Shown: in pieces, positions 44,684 through 56,455 of the stretch
Layout of the letters: each line of letters begins with the position of its first letter
Numbering within the stretch: the first letter of the stretch is position 1
NCBI RefSeq assembly: GCF_024519725.1
Contig: NZ_JALJRK010000019.1
Span: forward strand, 28,800-92,799
Length of the DNA: 64,000 nt
Origin: Microvirga sp. Mcv34
GTDB lineage: Bacteria > Pseudomonadota > Alphaproteobacteria > Rhizobiales > Beijerinckiaceae
Reading direction: 5' to 3'
The notes under the pieces: generated by a model
Seen by the model: only the letters and a program-made list of their open reading frames with translations
The model's database searches: none
What the model was told of the DNA's origin: nothing
Program-made: the position numbers and the translations under genes

Positions 44684-44712
44684 GCGATCACCGGGACGAG
44701 CCCGGTGATCGC
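44684..44712. repeat. Perfect 12-bp-arm palindrome between rbfA and infB
   Basis: GCGATCACCGGG (44684-44695) pairs exactly with CCCGGTGATCGC (44701-44712) around ACGAG. It is the cleanest copy of the CCGGGACAAGCCCGG-type family in the window and lies 32 bp after the infB stop. Confidence 0.75.
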
Positions 44713-44744
44713 ACATCGTTCTGGTGTCGAAGGCGCGAAGCGGA

Positions 44745-47624
44745 TCAGAGCGTCCGCTTCACCTCTTCCACGCGATAGCACTCGATGAGGTCGCCGACGC
44801 GCATGTCCTGGTAGTTCTCGAAGGACATACCGCATTCCTGGCCCGAGGTGACCTCGCGGGCATCGTCCTTGAAGCGCTTGAGCTGCGAGAGCTTGCCTTC
44901 GTGGATGACCACGTTGTCGCGGATCAGGCGGACATGGGCGCCGCGCTGGACCACGCCGTCGAGGACGCGGCAACCGGCGATCTTGCCGACCTTCGAGACG
45001 TTGAACACCTCGAGAACCTGGGCTTCGCCGAGCCGTTCCTCGCGCAGGGTCGGAGCGAGCAGGCCGGACATGGCCGCCTTCACGTCATCCACGAGATCGT
45101 AGATGATGTTGTAGTAGCGGATCTCGATGCCGGCACGCTCGGCCGCCTCGCGCGCTTCCTTGTGGGCACGCACGTTGAAGGCGAGGATGATGGCGCCCGA
45201 GGCTTCCGCCAGGGTGACATCGGATTCCGAGATGCCGCCGACGCCCGCCTGGACGATGCGCGCTGCGACTTCCTCGTTGCCCACCTTCTCGAGAGCACCG
45301 ACGATCGCTTCCGCCGAACCCTGCACGTCGGCCCGGACCACGAGCGGGAATTCCTTGCGGCCCGCTCCGGCCTTCAGGTCGCGCATCATGTCGACGAGCG
45401 TGCGCCCGGCCGTACCCATACGAGCCGCCTGACGCTCGCGCTTCTGGCGGGTCCGATACTCGGTGACCTCGCGGGCGCGGGCCTCGGACTCGACCACCGC
45501 GACGCGGTCGCCGGCCTCGGGCGTGCCGTTGAAGCCCAGCACCTCGACCGGGACCGAGGGACCGGCCTCCTTCACGTTGGCTCCGAGATCGTTGATCAGG
45601 GCGCGCACGCGACCCCATTCGGCGCCCGCCACGACGATGTCGCCGGTGCGCAGGGTGCCGCGCTGAACGAGCACGGTAGCCACGGGACCACGGCCACGAT
45701 CGAGCTTGGCTTCGATGACGGTGCCTTCGGCCGAACGCTCGGCATTGGCCCTGAGCTCGAGGATTTCGGCCTGGAGCTGGAGACCTTCGAGCAGGGTCTC
45801 AAGACCCTGGCCGGTCTTGGCCGACACCTCGAATTCGAGCGTCTCACCGCCCATCGATTCGACGACGATGGAGTGCTGCAGCAGCTCGGTCCGGACCCGC
45901 TGCGGGTTGGCGTCGGGCTTGTCCACCTTGTTGATCGCCACGATCAGCGGCACGCCGGCCGCTTGCGCGTGATTGATCGCCTCGATGGTCTGCGGCATGA
46001 CGCCGTCATCGGCCGCCACCACCAGCACGACGATATCCGTCACCTTGGCACCGCGGGCACGCATGGCCGTGAAGGCCGCGTGGCCGGGCGTGTCGATGAA
46101 GGTGATCTTGCCGCCGAGCGGCGAGGTCACCTGATATGCACCGATATGCTGCGTGATGCCGCCAGCTTCGCCGGAGACCACGTTGGTCTTGCGGATCGCG
46201 TCGAGCAGCGAGGTCTTGCCGTGGTCGACGTGGCCCATGATGGTCACGACCGGCGGGCGGGTGACGAGGTTCTCGTCCACGTCCGGCGTATCGAACAGGC
46301 CTTCCTCGACGTCCGCTTCCGCGACGCGCTTCACCGTGTGGCCGAGCTCTTCCGCGATCAGCTGGGCTGAATCGGAATCGATCACGTCCGTGATCTTGTG
46401 CATCTGGCCTTGCTTCATCAGCATCTTGATCACGTCGACCGCGCGTTCCGACATGCGGTTCGCCAGCTCCTGGATCGTGATCGTCTCGGGAATGATTACC
46501 TCACGGGCAATCTTTTCCTTCTGTTCGACCTGACGGTGGCCCATGAGACGCTGGTTGCGGCGACGGAAGGACGCGAGCGAGCGGGTGCGCTCGTCCTCGC
46601 CCGAGGTCGCGTTGGCCAGGGTCAGGCGGCCGCGGCGCTTCTCTTCTCCGGGAGCCGTCTTGGGCGTCTTCGGCAGGGCGGCGGGCTTGGCCGCGACGCC
46701 GGGACGACGGATGGTGCGTGCACCTTCCTCGTCATCCACAACCGCCGCGCGAGCCGCAACGGGCGGAGCCGTGCGGACATTCGGCTTCGCCGTTTCCGGA
46801 TCGGGCGCGACCGGCGCGGCAGGGCGCGCCATGTGGTTCAGGCTCGGCGGGCGGCCGCCGGTGGTGCCGACGCCGGGACGCTGATAGCCGCCTGGGCGTG
46901 GACCATCGGAGCGCGGCCCGGAGGGACGCGGACCGTCGAAGCGTCCGGCCGGACGGGGACCATCCGAACGCGGACGGTCCGACCGGGGAGCGTCGGAGCG
47001 CGGGGCGGGGCCGCGGGCGGCCGAAGCCGCCGCGGGCGTCTGGCGCGGGGCCTCCTCGCCAAGACGGCGGCGGGCCTCCTCCTCGGCGCGGCGCTTGCGC
47101 TCGTCGTCCTGACGACGGCGTTCCTCTTCCTCGTGCTTGCGGGCCTCGGCGGCTTCACGCTCCTTGGCCTCGGCAGCCTCGCGCTCGGCGCGGCGGGCAG
47201 CCTCGTCGGCCTGGCGGCGGCGATCTTCCTCGTCGCGGCGACGTGCGTCGACCAGCGCGTTCATGCGCGCATCGCGCTCCTGCTCGGAGAGCGTCTGGAG
47301 CACCATGCCGCCGGACCGGGGTGTATTCGGGGCGCTTCGCTGCGGACGTCCGCCCTGGGCGGGCGCAGCCGGCTTCGGAGCCGGAGCGGCCGGCTTGGGC
47401 GCACTGACAGGGGCCGCGGCCTGTTGCGGCGCGGGCCGTTCCTCTTTTGCCCCACTACCGGGGCCGACAGCAGGGCGACGCTTGACCGTCTCCACCACGA
47501 CCGCCTTGGACCGGCCATGGGAAAAGCTCTGGCGCACCGTGCCTTGCTCGACCGGGCGCTTCAGGGACAGCGTCTTGGACGACACATGAAGAGTCTTGTC
47601 GCCCTGGTTTTTCGTATCACTCAT
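44745..47624 (-). CDS. infB: Translation initiation factor IF-2
   Basis: IF-2 brings fMet-tRNA to the 30S subunit and hydrolyses GTP on joining. This 959-residue protein has a long charged and Pro/Arg/Asp-rich N-terminus with repeats such as RSDGPR (about 200-250), an IF2_N segment near 375, the G domain with GHVDHGKTS near 465, [15 protein letters not shown] and NKVDKP, and domains II-IV to the end EEVKRTL. It overlaps ylxR by 4 bp. Confidence 0.97.
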   Translation of the reverse strand: MSDTKNQGDKTLHVSSKTLSLKRPVEQGTVRQSFSHGRSKAVVVETVKRRPAVGPGSGAKEERPAPQQAAAPVSAPKPAAPAPKPAAPAQGGRPQRSAPNTPRSGGMVLQTLSEQERDARMNALVDARRRDEEDRRRQADEAARRAEREAAEAKEREAAEARKHEEEERRRQDDERKRRAEEEARRRLGEEAPRQTPAAASAARGPAPRSDAPRSDRPRSDGPRPAGRFDGPRPSGPRSDGPRPGGYQRPGVGTTGGRPPSLNHMARPAAPVAPDPETAKPNVRTAPPVAARAAVVDDEEGARTIRRPGVAAKPAALPKTPKTAPGEEKRRGRLTLANATSGEDERTRSLASFRRRNQRLMGHRQVEQKEKIAREVIIPETITIQELANRMSERAVDVIKMLMKQGQMHKITDVIDSDSAQLIAEELGHTVKRVAEADVEEGLFDTPDVDENLVTRPPVVTIMGHVDHGKTSLLDAIRKTNVVSGEAGGITQHIGAYQVTSPLGGKITFIDTPGHAAFTAMRARGAKVTDIVVLVVAADDGVMPQTIEAINHAQAAGVPLIVAINKVDKPDANPQRVRTELLQHSIVVESMGGETLEFEVSAKTGQGLETLLEGLQLQAEILELRANAERSAEGTVIEAKLDRGRGPVATVLVQRGTLRTGDIVVAGAEWGRVRALINDLGANVKEAGPSVPVEVLGFNGTPEAGDRVAVVESEARAREVTEYRTRQKRERQAARMGTAGRTLVDMMRDLKAGAGRKEFPLVVRADVQGSAEAIVGALEKVGNEEVAARIVQAGVGGISESDVTLAEASGAIILAFNVRAHKEAREAAERAGIEIRYYNIIYDLVDDVKAAMSGLLAPTLREERLGEAQVLEVFNVSKVGKIAGCRVLDGVVQRGAHVRLIRDNVVIHEGKLSQLKRFKDDAREVTSGQECGMSFENYQDMRVGDLIECYRVEEVKRTL

Positions 47625-48292
47625 TCCGCCTCAGTTCCTGCGGGTTTCATAGTCGTGGGTTCGCCGGTCCCGTTTCCGAGGCCAGTTTGATCGGCCTCGA
47701 TGCCGCCGAAGGAGCGGTAACGATGCCAGCGGTTCAGAAAGCCGTCGCTCCCAGCGCCCGCGACGAGGGCAGCATGTATCACATGTGACCGGCCTAATGC
47801 CAAATCCAATTCGTCAATCGACAGATCTTGGATGACCGGAAAGCTAGATATTGCCTCGCCGAGGCGTTTTCGCAACTGGTTCGCCAATTTTCTTCGCCCA
47901 TCTTCGGCCGCCTCTGCGGCATGAATAAGGGCAACGATGGGCTTATCCGTGATGGCCGACTCGACCTTGAAGAAGCCGGTGATCACCGTACCGGCCTTGT
48001 TGGCGAGGGCCAAACCCTGGCGCAAATCGTCCCGGAGCATGCGGCCGATGTCCTGGGCCAGGGTCGCCGAGGCCTTGGCCTCGGTCTTGAAGGCTCGGGA
48101 AAAGAGGCGACGTTTAGCCGCCTCTTCCACCATGTCGGCGCGGGCCGTGACCCAGACGCCGCGGCCCGGCAGCTTGTGCCGGAGATCGGGCACGACCTCG
48201 TGGTCGGGCCCCAGGACAAAGCGGATCAGCTCCGCGGGGCCTTTCGCCTCGCGGGTGACGATGCAGGTGCGCTCCGGTTCATGCCGCGGCAC
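47621..48292 (-). CDS. ylxR: YlxR (DUF448) fused to an L7Ae-like domain
   Basis: Residues 1-85 form a YlxR domain ([32 protein letters not shown]), known as an RNA-binding or regulatory fold beside nusA. Residues 100-190 ([41 protein letters not shown]) resemble the L7Ae/L30e kink-turn-binding fold. The fusion at 223 residues is a known alphaproteobacterial form. GTG at 48292 has GAGGT 9 nt upstream. The gene sits between nusA (31 bp) and infB (overlap). Confidence 0.9.
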   Translation of the reverse strand: MPRHEPERTCIVTREAKGPAELIRFVLGPDHEVVPDLRHKLPGRGVWVTARADMVEEAAKRRLFSRAFKTEAKASATLAQDIGRMLRDDLRQGLALANKAGTVITGFFKVESAITDKPIVALIHAAEAAEDGRRKLANQLRKRLGEAISSFPVIQDLSIDELDLALGRSHVIHAALVAGAGSDGFLNRWHRYRSFGGIEADQTGLGNGTGEPTTMKPAGTEAE

Positions 48293-48323
48293 GGGTGCTG
48301 ACCTCGCTTTGCCATTTTCCGGC

Positions 48324-49943
<1,620 letters not shown>

Positions 49944-49955
49944 CGAGGTCGCTCC

Positions 49956-50585
49956 TTAGTTCGGTTTCGTCTGATCGGTCGGGTCCTGCGCCTCGTCGGG
50001 CGCATCGACCACATCCGTGTCTTCATCAAGATCGTCCGTGGTCGGCGCCGTTCCGCGGCGCAGCGATTCACGGATCAATTCGTCGGTCAGAACGAGGTGC
50101 GCCTCGCCGATATCCGTCAGGGGAACGCGGGCGATGGGCTCGAGACCCTCTTTCACGTCCGGCAGCTCGATCACAAGCCTTCCGTCCTCGACGCCCCGCA
50201 GGAAGCCGCGGAAGCGCTTGCGGCCCTCGACCGGCACGGCCATCTCCACCTTCGCGTCGTGGCCGCTCCAGCGCTCGAAGTCGCTGGCGCGCACGAGCGG
50301 GCGGTCGATTCCCGGCGAAGAGATTTCCAGGTGATAGGCCGTGGCGATGGGATCCTCGAGGTCGAGAACCGGCGAAATGCCGCGGCTCACGGTCTCGCAA
50401 TCCGACACCGACATGGTGCCGTCCGGCCTTTCGGCCATGATCTGCACGGTGCATCCGTTCGTGCCGGTGACCCGCACCCGCACGAGATTGAAACCCAGAT
50501 CCTCGATCACAGGCTCGACAATGGCCGCCACTCGGGCGGCGACGCCGCTTTCCGTAATCAGTCGCTTGTCGCGTTCGTTTGTCAT
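49956..50585 (-). CDS. rimP: Ribosome maturation factor RimP
   Basis: RimP helps 30S assembly. This 209-residue protein has [21 protein letters not shown] and the [20 protein letters not shown] signature, plus an acidic C-terminal tail of about 30 residues ([12 protein letters not shown]) longer than in E. coli. The ATG at 50585 is preceded by a terminator-like hairpin and a promoter, so this is the first gene of the rimP-nusA-ylxR-infB operon. Confidence 0.96.
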   Translation of the reverse strand: MTNERDKRLITESGVAARVAAIVEPVIEDLGFNLVRVRVTGTNGCTVQIMAERPDGTMSVSDCETVSRGISPVLDLEDPIATAYHLEISSPGIDRPLVRASDFERWSGHDAKVEMAVPVEGRKRFRGFLRGVEDGRLVIELPDVKEGLEPIARVPLTDIGEAHLVLTDELIRESLRRGTAPTTDDLDEDTDVVDAPDEAQDPTDQTKPN

Positions 50586-50614
50586 GGCTCTCCGCACGCT
50601 CCGGCGTCCAAGCA

Positions 50615-50646
50615 ATAAAAAAGAGCGGACCCCGGGGGGCCCACTC
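50615..50646 (-). terminator. Terminator hairpin in the rimP-nusA leader
   Basis: On the minus strand GAGUGGGCCCC (50646-50636) pairs with GGGGUCCGCUC (50633-50623), two pairs being G-U, followed by TTTTTTATT. It lies between the leader promoter at 50688-50716 and the rimP ATG, which suggests attenuation. A second stem GCAGC/GCTGC is at 50654-50668. Confidence 0.75.
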
Positions 50647-50687
50647 TCGACCAGCAGCTTGACGCTGCAACCAGAGCTGACAAGGGC

Positions 50688-50716
50688 AATATACTGATTC
50701 CAACACCAAAATACAA
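50688..50716 (-). promoter_or_regulatory. Sigma-70 promoter of the rimP-nusA operon
   Basis: On the minus strand TTGTAT (50716-50711), a 17-bp spacer and TATATT (50693-50688) form a good promoter downstream of the trmB stop. Transcription would start near 50681, leaving about 95 nt of leader before rimP. Confidence 0.6.
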
Positions 50717-50736
50717 GCGTGGTGCGAAAACGCCCG

Positions 50737-51420
50737 TCAGACGCGCTCGAACGTGAGATAGCTCGGCACCCTGCCCTCCCGAATCGCCTTGGCCTCGTAG
50801 CGGGTGCCGGGCCAGCCTTCGTAGGGCTTGCGCCAGTCGTCGGCCCGGGTGGCGGTCCAGCGGAAGTGTGGAGAGCGCAGGGTCCGGGCCAGCACCCAGC
50901 CGATATAATCGTCGATGTCGCTGGCAAAGCGCAGCTCGGCGCCCGGTTTCATGACGCGGGCGAGAACCTCGAGGGTCTCGTCCGAGACGAGGCGGCGCTT
51001 GCGCTGCCGGCGCTTGGGCCACGGGTCGGGATAGAGGATGTAGACCCGGTCGAAGGAGGCATCCGGCAGGGTCGGCAGGAGGTCCGTGACGTCGTCGTCC
51101 CAGAGCCGGACGTTGTCGAGATGCTCCTGCTCGATGACGGCGAGAAGCTTCGCCATGCCGTTCACGAACGGCTCGCAGCCGATGAAGTTGATGTCGCGAT
51201 GCGCCCTCGCCTGCGCGGCGAGATGCTCGCCGCCGCCGAAGCCGATCTCGAGCCAGGTCTCGCGAGCCTGAGGATTGGGAAATTGTCCGGACGGTGCACG
51301 GCCCGGCACCATGCGGATCGCCGGCAGCACGTTCTGGACCAGGTCGTCCTGGCCTGCGCGAAGCTTCTTGCCCTTTCGGCGCCCAAAGAAGGCGCCCGCC
51401 CGTTCCGATGCTTCGTTCAT
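50737..51420 (-). CDS. trmB: tRNA (guanine(46)-N7)-methyltransferase
   Basis: TrmB methylates G46 in the variable loop of tRNAs, using SAM made by MetK next door. This 227-residue Rossmann protein has the SAM loop [15 protein letters not shown], then [15 protein letters not shown] and [19 protein letters not shown], the TrmB signature. It follows metK at a distance of 160 bp with a hairpin between. Confidence 0.95.
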   Translation of the reverse strand: MNEASERAGAFFGRRKGKKLRAGQDDLVQNVLPAIRMVPGRAPSGQFPNPQARETWLEIGFGGGEHLAAQARAHRDINFIGCEPFVNGMAKLLAVIEQEHLDNVRLWDDDVTDLLPTLPDASFDRVYILYPDPWPKRRQRKRRLVSDETLEVLARVMKPGAELRFASDIDDYIGWVLARTLRSPHFRWTATRADDWRKPYEGWPGTRYEAKAIREGRVPSYLTFERV

Positions 51421-51493
51421 GGGACAGATGCTCCTGAAGAAGGCACGATGTGCTTGGTGATCGCCCCGGCATTTCGCTGCCGGCTCATGCAGT

Positions 51494-51527
51494 GAGAGCC
51501 GGTCCTCCTTCCGGGGAACCGGCTCTC
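51494..51527. terminator. Perfect 10-bp-arm hairpin between metK and trmB
   Basis: GAGAGCCGGT (51494-51503) pairs exactly with ACCGGCTCTC (51518-51527) around a 14-nt loop. No T-run follows on the minus strand, so it could be an attenuator, RNase site or weak terminator of metK. Confidence 0.5.
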
Positions 51528-51579
51528 GCGGGAGAGGTCTTATCGAGGCCGAACGACTGCCGACGGGCCCCGGCCAATT

Positions 51580-52758
51580 TTACCGAAACGCCGCCTTCAG
51601 GCGCTCGGCGAGATCCGTGCGCTCCCAGGAGAACCCGCCGTCGGCATCCGGCTTGCGGCCGAAATGCCCGTAGGCCGAGGTGCGGGCATAGATCGGGCGG
51701 TTGAGGCCGAGATGCGTGCGGATGCCGCGCGGGGAGAGATCCATGGCGTCCATGAGAACGGCCTCCAGCTTACCCTCGTCCACCTTGCCCGTGTCGTGGA
51801 GATCCACGTAGATCGACAGGGGCTTGGCCACGCCGATGGCGTAGGAGAGCTGCAGGGTGCAACGATCGGCGAGGCCGGCCGCCACCACGTTCTTGGCGAG
51901 GTAGCGCGCCGCATAAGCGGCCGAGCGGTCCACCTTGGTCGGATCCTTGCCCGAGAAGGCGCCGCCGCCATGGGGTGCCGCGCCGCCATAGGTGTCGACG
52001 ATGATCTTGCGGCCGGTGAGGCCGCAATCGCCGTCCGGACCGCCGATCACGAACTTGCCCGTGGGGTTGACGTGCCAGATGGTCTGGGCCGAGATCCAGC
52101 CTTCGGGCAGGGTCTGGCGGATATAGGGCTCGACGATGGCGCGCACGTCATCGGAGGAGAGATTCTCGTCCAGGTGCTGGGTCGAGAGGACGATCTGGGT
52201 GGCCGCGACCGGCTTATCGTTCTCATAACGCAGCGTGACCTGGCTCTTGGCGTCCGGGCCGAGCTTGGCCGCGTCGCCCACCTTGCCCTTGCGGGCGGCG
52301 GTCAGGTTCTCGAGGATCTTGTGGGCGTAATAGATCGGCGCCGGCATGAGATCGGGCGTCTCGGTGCATGCGTAACCGAACATGATGCCCTGGTCGCCCG
52401 CGCCCTCATCCTTGTTGCCGTCGGCATCGACGCCCTGGGCGATGTGAGCCGACTGGGCATGGAGATATACGGAGACGTCGGCGGTCTTCCAGTGGAAGCC
52501 TTCCTGCTCGTAGCCGATATCCTTGATGGCATCGCGGGCGAGCTCGATCACCTTGTCCTTGGTGATGGAATCGGGCCCGCGCACCTCGCCGGCAATGACG
52601 ACGCGGTTGGTGGTGGCGAGCGTCTCGCAGGCCACGCGGGCTTCCGGCTCGGCTGCCAGATAGGCATCGACGACGGCGTCGGAAATCCGGTCGCAGACCT
52701 TGTCCGGATGACCTTCGGAAACCGATTCGCTCGTGAAAAGATAGCTAGAACGCCGCAC
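51580..52758 (-). CDS. metK: S-adenosylmethionine synthase
   Basis: MetK makes SAM from ATP and methionine. This 392-residue protein starts [20 protein letters not shown] with catalytic His17, and has [17 protein letters not shown] and [20 protein letters not shown], both diagnostic. GTG at 52758 has AAGGA 8 nt upstream. The 104-nt leader has a weak promoter candidate (CTTGAC near 52844-52850) and a small hairpin CTGCGG/CCGCAG (52792-52807); I see no known SAM riboswitch. Confidence 0.97.
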   Translation of the reverse strand: MRRSSYLFTSESVSEGHPDKVCDRISDAVVDAYLAAEPEARVACETLATTNRVVIAGEVRGPDSITKDKVIELARDAIKDIGYEQEGFHWKTADVSVYLHAQSAHIAQGVDADGNKDEGAGDQGIMFGYACTETPDLMPAPIYYAHKILENLTAARKGKVGDAAKLGPDAKSQVTLRYENDKPVAATQIVLSTQHLDENLSSDDVRAIVEPYIRQTLPEGWISAQTIWHVNPTGKFVIGGPDGDCGLTGRKIIVDTYGGAAPHGGGAFSGKDPTKVDRSAAYAARYLAKNVVAAGLADRCTLQLSYAIGVAKPLSIYVDLHDTGKVDEGKLEAVLMDAMDLSPRGIRTHLGLNRPIYARTSAYGHFGRKPDADGGFSWERTDLAERLKAAFR

Positions 52759-52862
52759 GATGGAATTCCTTCAGGCAATAGAAACTGGCGTCTGCGGTCG
52801 GCCGCAGGCTTCGAAACATGCTCATGCCGTAGGCTAAAGGAAAGGTCAAGCGAACGTGTTCT

Positions 52863-53276
52863 TTATGACGAACGCTCACTCTCTTCCTGAGCCGCCAGGG
52901 CATTGACGAGCTGAACGATGCTTTTGCGGACCTTCGGGCTCTTGATGCTGGCGAAGGTCCGAACGAGCTGGAGGCCTTCGGGCGTGGACATCATGTCGGC
53001 CACATAGGCGGGAGCGCCGCCTTCGGCGAAGCCGGATTCGGACTTGCCGCTCCGGATGCCGTCGAAGAAGAAATCGATGTCGACATTGAGGATCTTGGCG
53101 ATATCAACGAGGCGGGCAACGCTGATCCGGTTCATGCCTTTTTCGTATTTCTGGACCTGTTGGAAAGTCAGGCCGAGCATGTCGCCAAGTTTTTCTTGGC
53201 TCATCCCAATCGAAACGCGGCGCATGCGCACTCTGCTTCCGATTTCCTTATCGATAGTGCCCGTCGATTTCTTCAT
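52863..53276 (-). CDS. XRE-family regulator, PraR/PhrR-like
   Basis: This 137-residue protein has a Cro/CI-type helix-turn-helix: IGSRVRMRRVSIGMSQEKLGDMLGLTFQQVQKYEKGMNRI at about 12-50, described here by its ends only, with the recognition helix FQQVQKYE. A C-terminal helical region with KVRKSIVQLVNAL may dimerise. In S. meliloti and R. leguminosarum the PhrR/PraR regulator (acid and attachment control) lies beside metK and lnt, exactly as here. Autoregulation is plausible. Confidence 0.9.
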   Translation of the reverse strand: MKKSTGTIDKEIGSRVRMRRVSIGMSQEKLGDMLGLTFQQVQKYEKGMNRISVARLVDIAKILNVDIDFFFDGIRSGKSESGFAEGGAPAYVADMMSTPEGLQLVRTFASIKSPKVRKSIVQLVNALAAQEESERSS

Positions 53277-53325
53277 TGTGGCCTGTCCCCTTGCCTATAA
53301 AGACGCACTATCGAGGCATATTTAC

Positions 53326-54930
53326 TTAATTTAGGGATGATTGGTGCCTGCGACGTGCAATCAACAGGATTAAGCAGATCCCAAGCGTGGCCGTCAAAGA
53401 AAACCTGCCCCAAACACTATAAAGAGTCAGCGGTTCAGCAACCGGAAGAGAGGTGTCGAGAACACCTTCAACTCCCAATGGAAGTTTGTCGACAATCCGA
53501 CCGAAAGGATCGATTACGGCCGAGATTCCCGTATTGGCCGCCCTGACCAGGGGAAGGCCCTCCTCGACCGCTCGCAGACGGGCTTGGGCGAAGTGCTGAT
53601 AGGGCCCCGGGGTCTGACCGAACCAGGCATCGTTGGTCACGTTCAGGATCAGGTTCGGCCGAGGCCCCTCGGCGACGATCTCTCCCGGAAAGATCGCCTC
53701 GTAGCAGATTGTCGCGGCAACCGGCGGAAGGCCCGGGATCGACAGCATCGCGCGCTTCTCGCTCGGCTCGAAGCCGCCGGGAATGTGCACGAACTGGCGC
53801 AGGCCCGCGGCCCTGATCAGGGTATCGAGAAATTTCGGCACGTATTCGCCGAAGGGCACCAGATGGACCTTGTCGTAGGCGCCGAGGATTGTGCCCTTCT
53901 CGTCGATCACCTGGATGGCGTTGTAGAATTTGCCCACCGCCTCGCCGGGCAACGGGTCGTCCATGCGGGCGGCGCCCGTGATCAACGTGGAGCCCGGCCC
54001 GAGCAGGGTGGCGATCTGCGCCAGGGAAGCGGGGTCGCGATGGAGCAGGAACGGAAAGGCGGATTCCGGCCAGACGATGTGGGTCGGCGCAGCGGTCTTG
54101 CCGTCCCGGCCTGGGCTAGCGCTCAAGGTCAGGTAGCGCCGCATGATGGCGTCGCGGTTGCGCGGGTTGAACTTGGCATCCTGGGGCAGGTTGGGCTGCA
54201 TGATACGCAGGCGCACGTTCTCGACCTGCGCCGAGGCTTCCGGCGGGACCCGCCAGGCGCCGAAGGCCGCGAGGCCAAGAAGCAGAGCCGCCGCGAGACC
54301 CGGGGCCGTCCAGCGGGCGGTCGTCGTCCTTCCTGTAAGCAGGATTGCGGGCGCAGCGCAGATGGCGACGCTCAGGAAGGTCAGGCCATAGAGACCCACC
54401 AACGAGGCGGACTGCATGAGCCAGAGGTTCTGACCGAGAGCCATCCCGGGATTGTTCCAGGGAAAGCCGGTGAAGAGATGGCCGCGCAACCATTCGCTGA
54501 CCGTCAGGCCGAAGGCGAGGGCGAGAATGCGCCAGGCATCGGGCAGCCAGAACAGGCGGGCCAGCGCAAAGCCGAAGGCGGAAAAGAAGGCGAGCAGGGC
54601 GGGAAGACCCAGGACGCCGAAGGGCATGGCCCAGGCAAACTGGTCGGCCTCCACGAGAAAGGCCGCGCCGAGCCACCACAGCCCGGCGACGAAATAGCCG
54701 AAGCCCCAGAACCAGCCGAGGAGGGCGGCGGATCGGAACGGGGCCCAGGGGGAGGGACCGTCCTTCACGGTGCCGTCCATGAGCCAGACAGCCGGCACGA
54801 GGGAGAGAACGAGCGCGGGCAGGATGCCGAAGGGCGGCATGGCCATGGCTCCGACGGCCCCAGCCACAAAGGCCGTGAGCCAGCGGCGCCATCCCCTTGC
54901 GAGGATGACGCGATCAGCCAGGGGCATCAT
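53326..54930 (-). CDS. lnt: Apolipoprotein N-acyltransferase
   Basis: Lnt adds the third acyl chain to lipoproteins on the outer face of the inner membrane. This 534-residue protein has about seven membrane helices, then a nitrilase domain whose catalytic triad is visible as Glu in IVWPESAFPF, Lys in YDKVHLVPFGEYVP and Cys in ATICYEAIFPGE. It ends with a C-terminal helix. It overlaps corC by 4 bp. Confidence 0.96.
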   Translation of the reverse strand: MMPLADRVILARGWRRWLTAFVAGAVGAMAMPPFGILPALVLSLVPAVWLMDGTVKDGPSPWAPFRSAALLGWFWGFGYFVAGLWWLGAAFLVEADQFAWAMPFGVLGLPALLAFFSAFGFALARLFWLPDAWRILALAFGLTVSEWLRGHLFTGFPWNNPGMALGQNLWLMQSASLVGLYGLTFLSVAICAAPAILLTGRTTTARWTAPGLAAALLLGLAAFGAWRVPPEASAQVENVRLRIMQPNLPQDAKFNPRNRDAIMRRYLTLSASPGRDGKTAAPTHIVWPESAFPFLLHRDPASLAQIATLLGPGSTLITGAARMDDPLPGEAVGKFYNAIQVIDEKGTILGAYDKVHLVPFGEYVPKFLDTLIRAAGLRQFVHIPGGFEPSEKRAMLSIPGLPPVAATICYEAIFPGEIVAEGPRPNLILNVTNDAWFGQTPGPYQHFAQARLRAVEEGLPLVRAANTGISAVIDPFGRIVDKLPLGVEGVLDTSLPVAEPLTLYSVWGRFSLTATLGICLILLIARRRHQSSLN

Positions 54931-55958
54931 TCCGCGGCAGCGCTTTCAGGGCGCGGAGCGTTCGCCTGATTGTCTCCGGCCTCCGCTTCCGACGCGAAGG
55001 TGCGGCGATGGACGCGCAGCCGCTTCACGCGCCGCGGGTCGGCATCGAGGACCTCGAATTCCAAGCCCGACGGACCTTCGATGACCTCGCTGCGGGACGG
55101 GACACGGCCGGCGAGCGTCACGATGAAGCCCCCGATCGTGTCGATGTCCTCTGCACCCTCTTCCTCAGTCAGGTCGAGGCCCAGCACGTCCTTAACCTCA
55201 TCGAGGCTCGCGCGGGCATCGGCGATATAGGTGCCATCAGCCGCCGGCACGATGGTGAGGGTCGCATCCTCATCGTGCTCGTCCTCGATGTCGCCCACCA
55301 CCATCTCGACCAGATCCTCGATGGACACGAGGCCGTCGGTGCCGCCGTATTCGTCGATGACCAGAGCCATGTGGGTTCGGGTTGCCTGCATGCGCACCAG
55401 AAGGTCGATGGCCGGCATAGAGCGCGGTACGAACAGGACCGGGCGCAGGATGTTGGCGGAGGAGAGCGCCATCGACAGGTCGATCTGCCCGAGGCTCGGC
55501 AGGGGCGCTTCATCGCTCGAACCGGCCTCGGAGGCGCCGCCATCGGCCCGCATGGCGATGAAGTCGAGGAAGTCGCGGATATGGACCATGCCCTTCGGAT
55601 CGTCCAGGGTCTCGCCATAGACCGGCAGGCGGGAATGACCGGCCGTGCGGAACAGGCTCAGGAGCTCGCCCAGATTGGTGTCGGCCGCCACCGCCACGAT
55701 GTCGGCGCGGGGCACCATCACGTCCTCCACCCGGATCCGGTGGAAAGAGAGCACGTTCTTGAGCATCGCCCGCTCCTGGGGCGAGAAATCCGTGTCCTCG
55801 ACGGTTTCGGCGAGGACGTCCTCAAGATCGTGACGGATGGATTCGCGGGGTTTCAGGCCGAGACGGGTCAGAACCCGGTCGTACCAGTGGTCGCGTGTGT
55901 CGTCTGTCTCGGTCGGGGTTCGGACAGGTCGGTCGCTACGACTTCGATCTTCGTTCAT
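54927..55958 (-). CDS. CorC/HlyC-type CBS domain protein (hemolysin family)
   Basis: This 343-residue soluble protein has paired CBS domains (VMVPRADIVAVAADTNLGELL, THMALVIDEYGGTDGLVSIEDLVEMVVG in part) and a CorC_HlyC FAD-like C-terminal domain (GFIVTLAGRVPSRSEVI). No DUF21 membrane part is present, so it matches the CorC/YbeX form, implicated in Mg/Co efflux or ribosome maturation in E. coli. It lies between ybeY and lnt, the usual place. Confidence 0.93.
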   Translation of the reverse strand: MNEDRSRSDRPVRTPTETDDTRDHWYDRVLTRLGLKPRESIRHDLEDVLAETVEDTDFSPQERAMLKNVLSFHRIRVEDVMVPRADIVAVAADTNLGELLSLFRTAGHSRLPVYGETLDDPKGMVHIRDFLDFIAMRADGGASEAGSSDEAPLPSLGQIDLSMALSSANILRPVLFVPRSMPAIDLLVRMQATRTHMALVIDEYGGTDGLVSIEDLVEMVVGDIEDEHDEDATLTIVPAADGTYIADARASLDEVKDVLGLDLTEEEGAEDIDTIGGFIVTLAGRVPSRSEVIEGPSGLEFEVLDADPRRVKRLRVHRRTFASEAEAGDNQANAPRPESAAAE

Positions 55959-55978
55959 TGCTTTGGGTTGTCAGCCGT

Positions 55979-56455
55979 TCATGCTGCCATATCGCGATAG
56001 GGGTCGGCGATGCCAAGGGTGGCGAGCGCCTTTACCTCAAGACCTTCCATGATTTCCGCCTCCGACTCGACCTCATGGTCGTAGCCGAGGAGGTGCAGGA
56101 CCCCATGGACGATCAAATGGGCAAAATGATGCGAGAGCTCCTTGGATTCCTCCTCGGATTCGCGCACCAGCGTTTCATAAGCTAATGCAATGTCGCCCAA
56201 ATGGCGAGGGCCGTTTGCGCCGGGCTGCTCGGGCGCCGGAAAGGAGAGCACATTGGTGGGCTTGTCCTTGCCCCGCCAGGTTCGGTTCAGTTCGCGGATC
56301 TGGGCGTCGTCGGTGAGCATGACGCTCGCCTCGAACGCGCCATCCGCCTCGTAAGTGACGGACAGGGCGGCCTCGGCGGCCTTCTGCGCCAGGGCCTCTG
56401 CATCTTCGAGGCTGTCCCAATCGCCCGCCTCGATCATGATGTCGAGCGTGATCAC
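55979..56455 (-). CDS. ybeY: Endoribonuclease YbeY
   Basis: YbeY is a single-strand RNase for 16S rRNA 3'-end maturation and 70S quality control. This 158-residue protein has the zinc motif H-x3-H-x5-H, His117, His121 and His127 in VHGVLHLLGYDH, plus DDAQIRELNRTWRGKDKPTNVLSF, in part. It overlaps phoH by 4 bp. Confidence 0.95.
   Translation of the reverse strand: MITLDIMIEAGDWDSLEDAEALAQKAAEAALSVTYEADGAFEASVMLTDDAQIRELNRTWRGKDKPTNVLSFPAPEQPGANGPRHLGDIALAYETLVRESEEESKELSHHFAHLIVHGVLHLLGYDHEVESEAEIMEGLEVKALATLGIADPYRDMAA

Noticed and set aside
52759..52862. SAM riboswitch in the metK leader
   Set aside because: The leader has only one small hairpin, and I could not fit the SAM-II, SAM-V or SAM-SAH consensus. 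A covariance-model search would decide.
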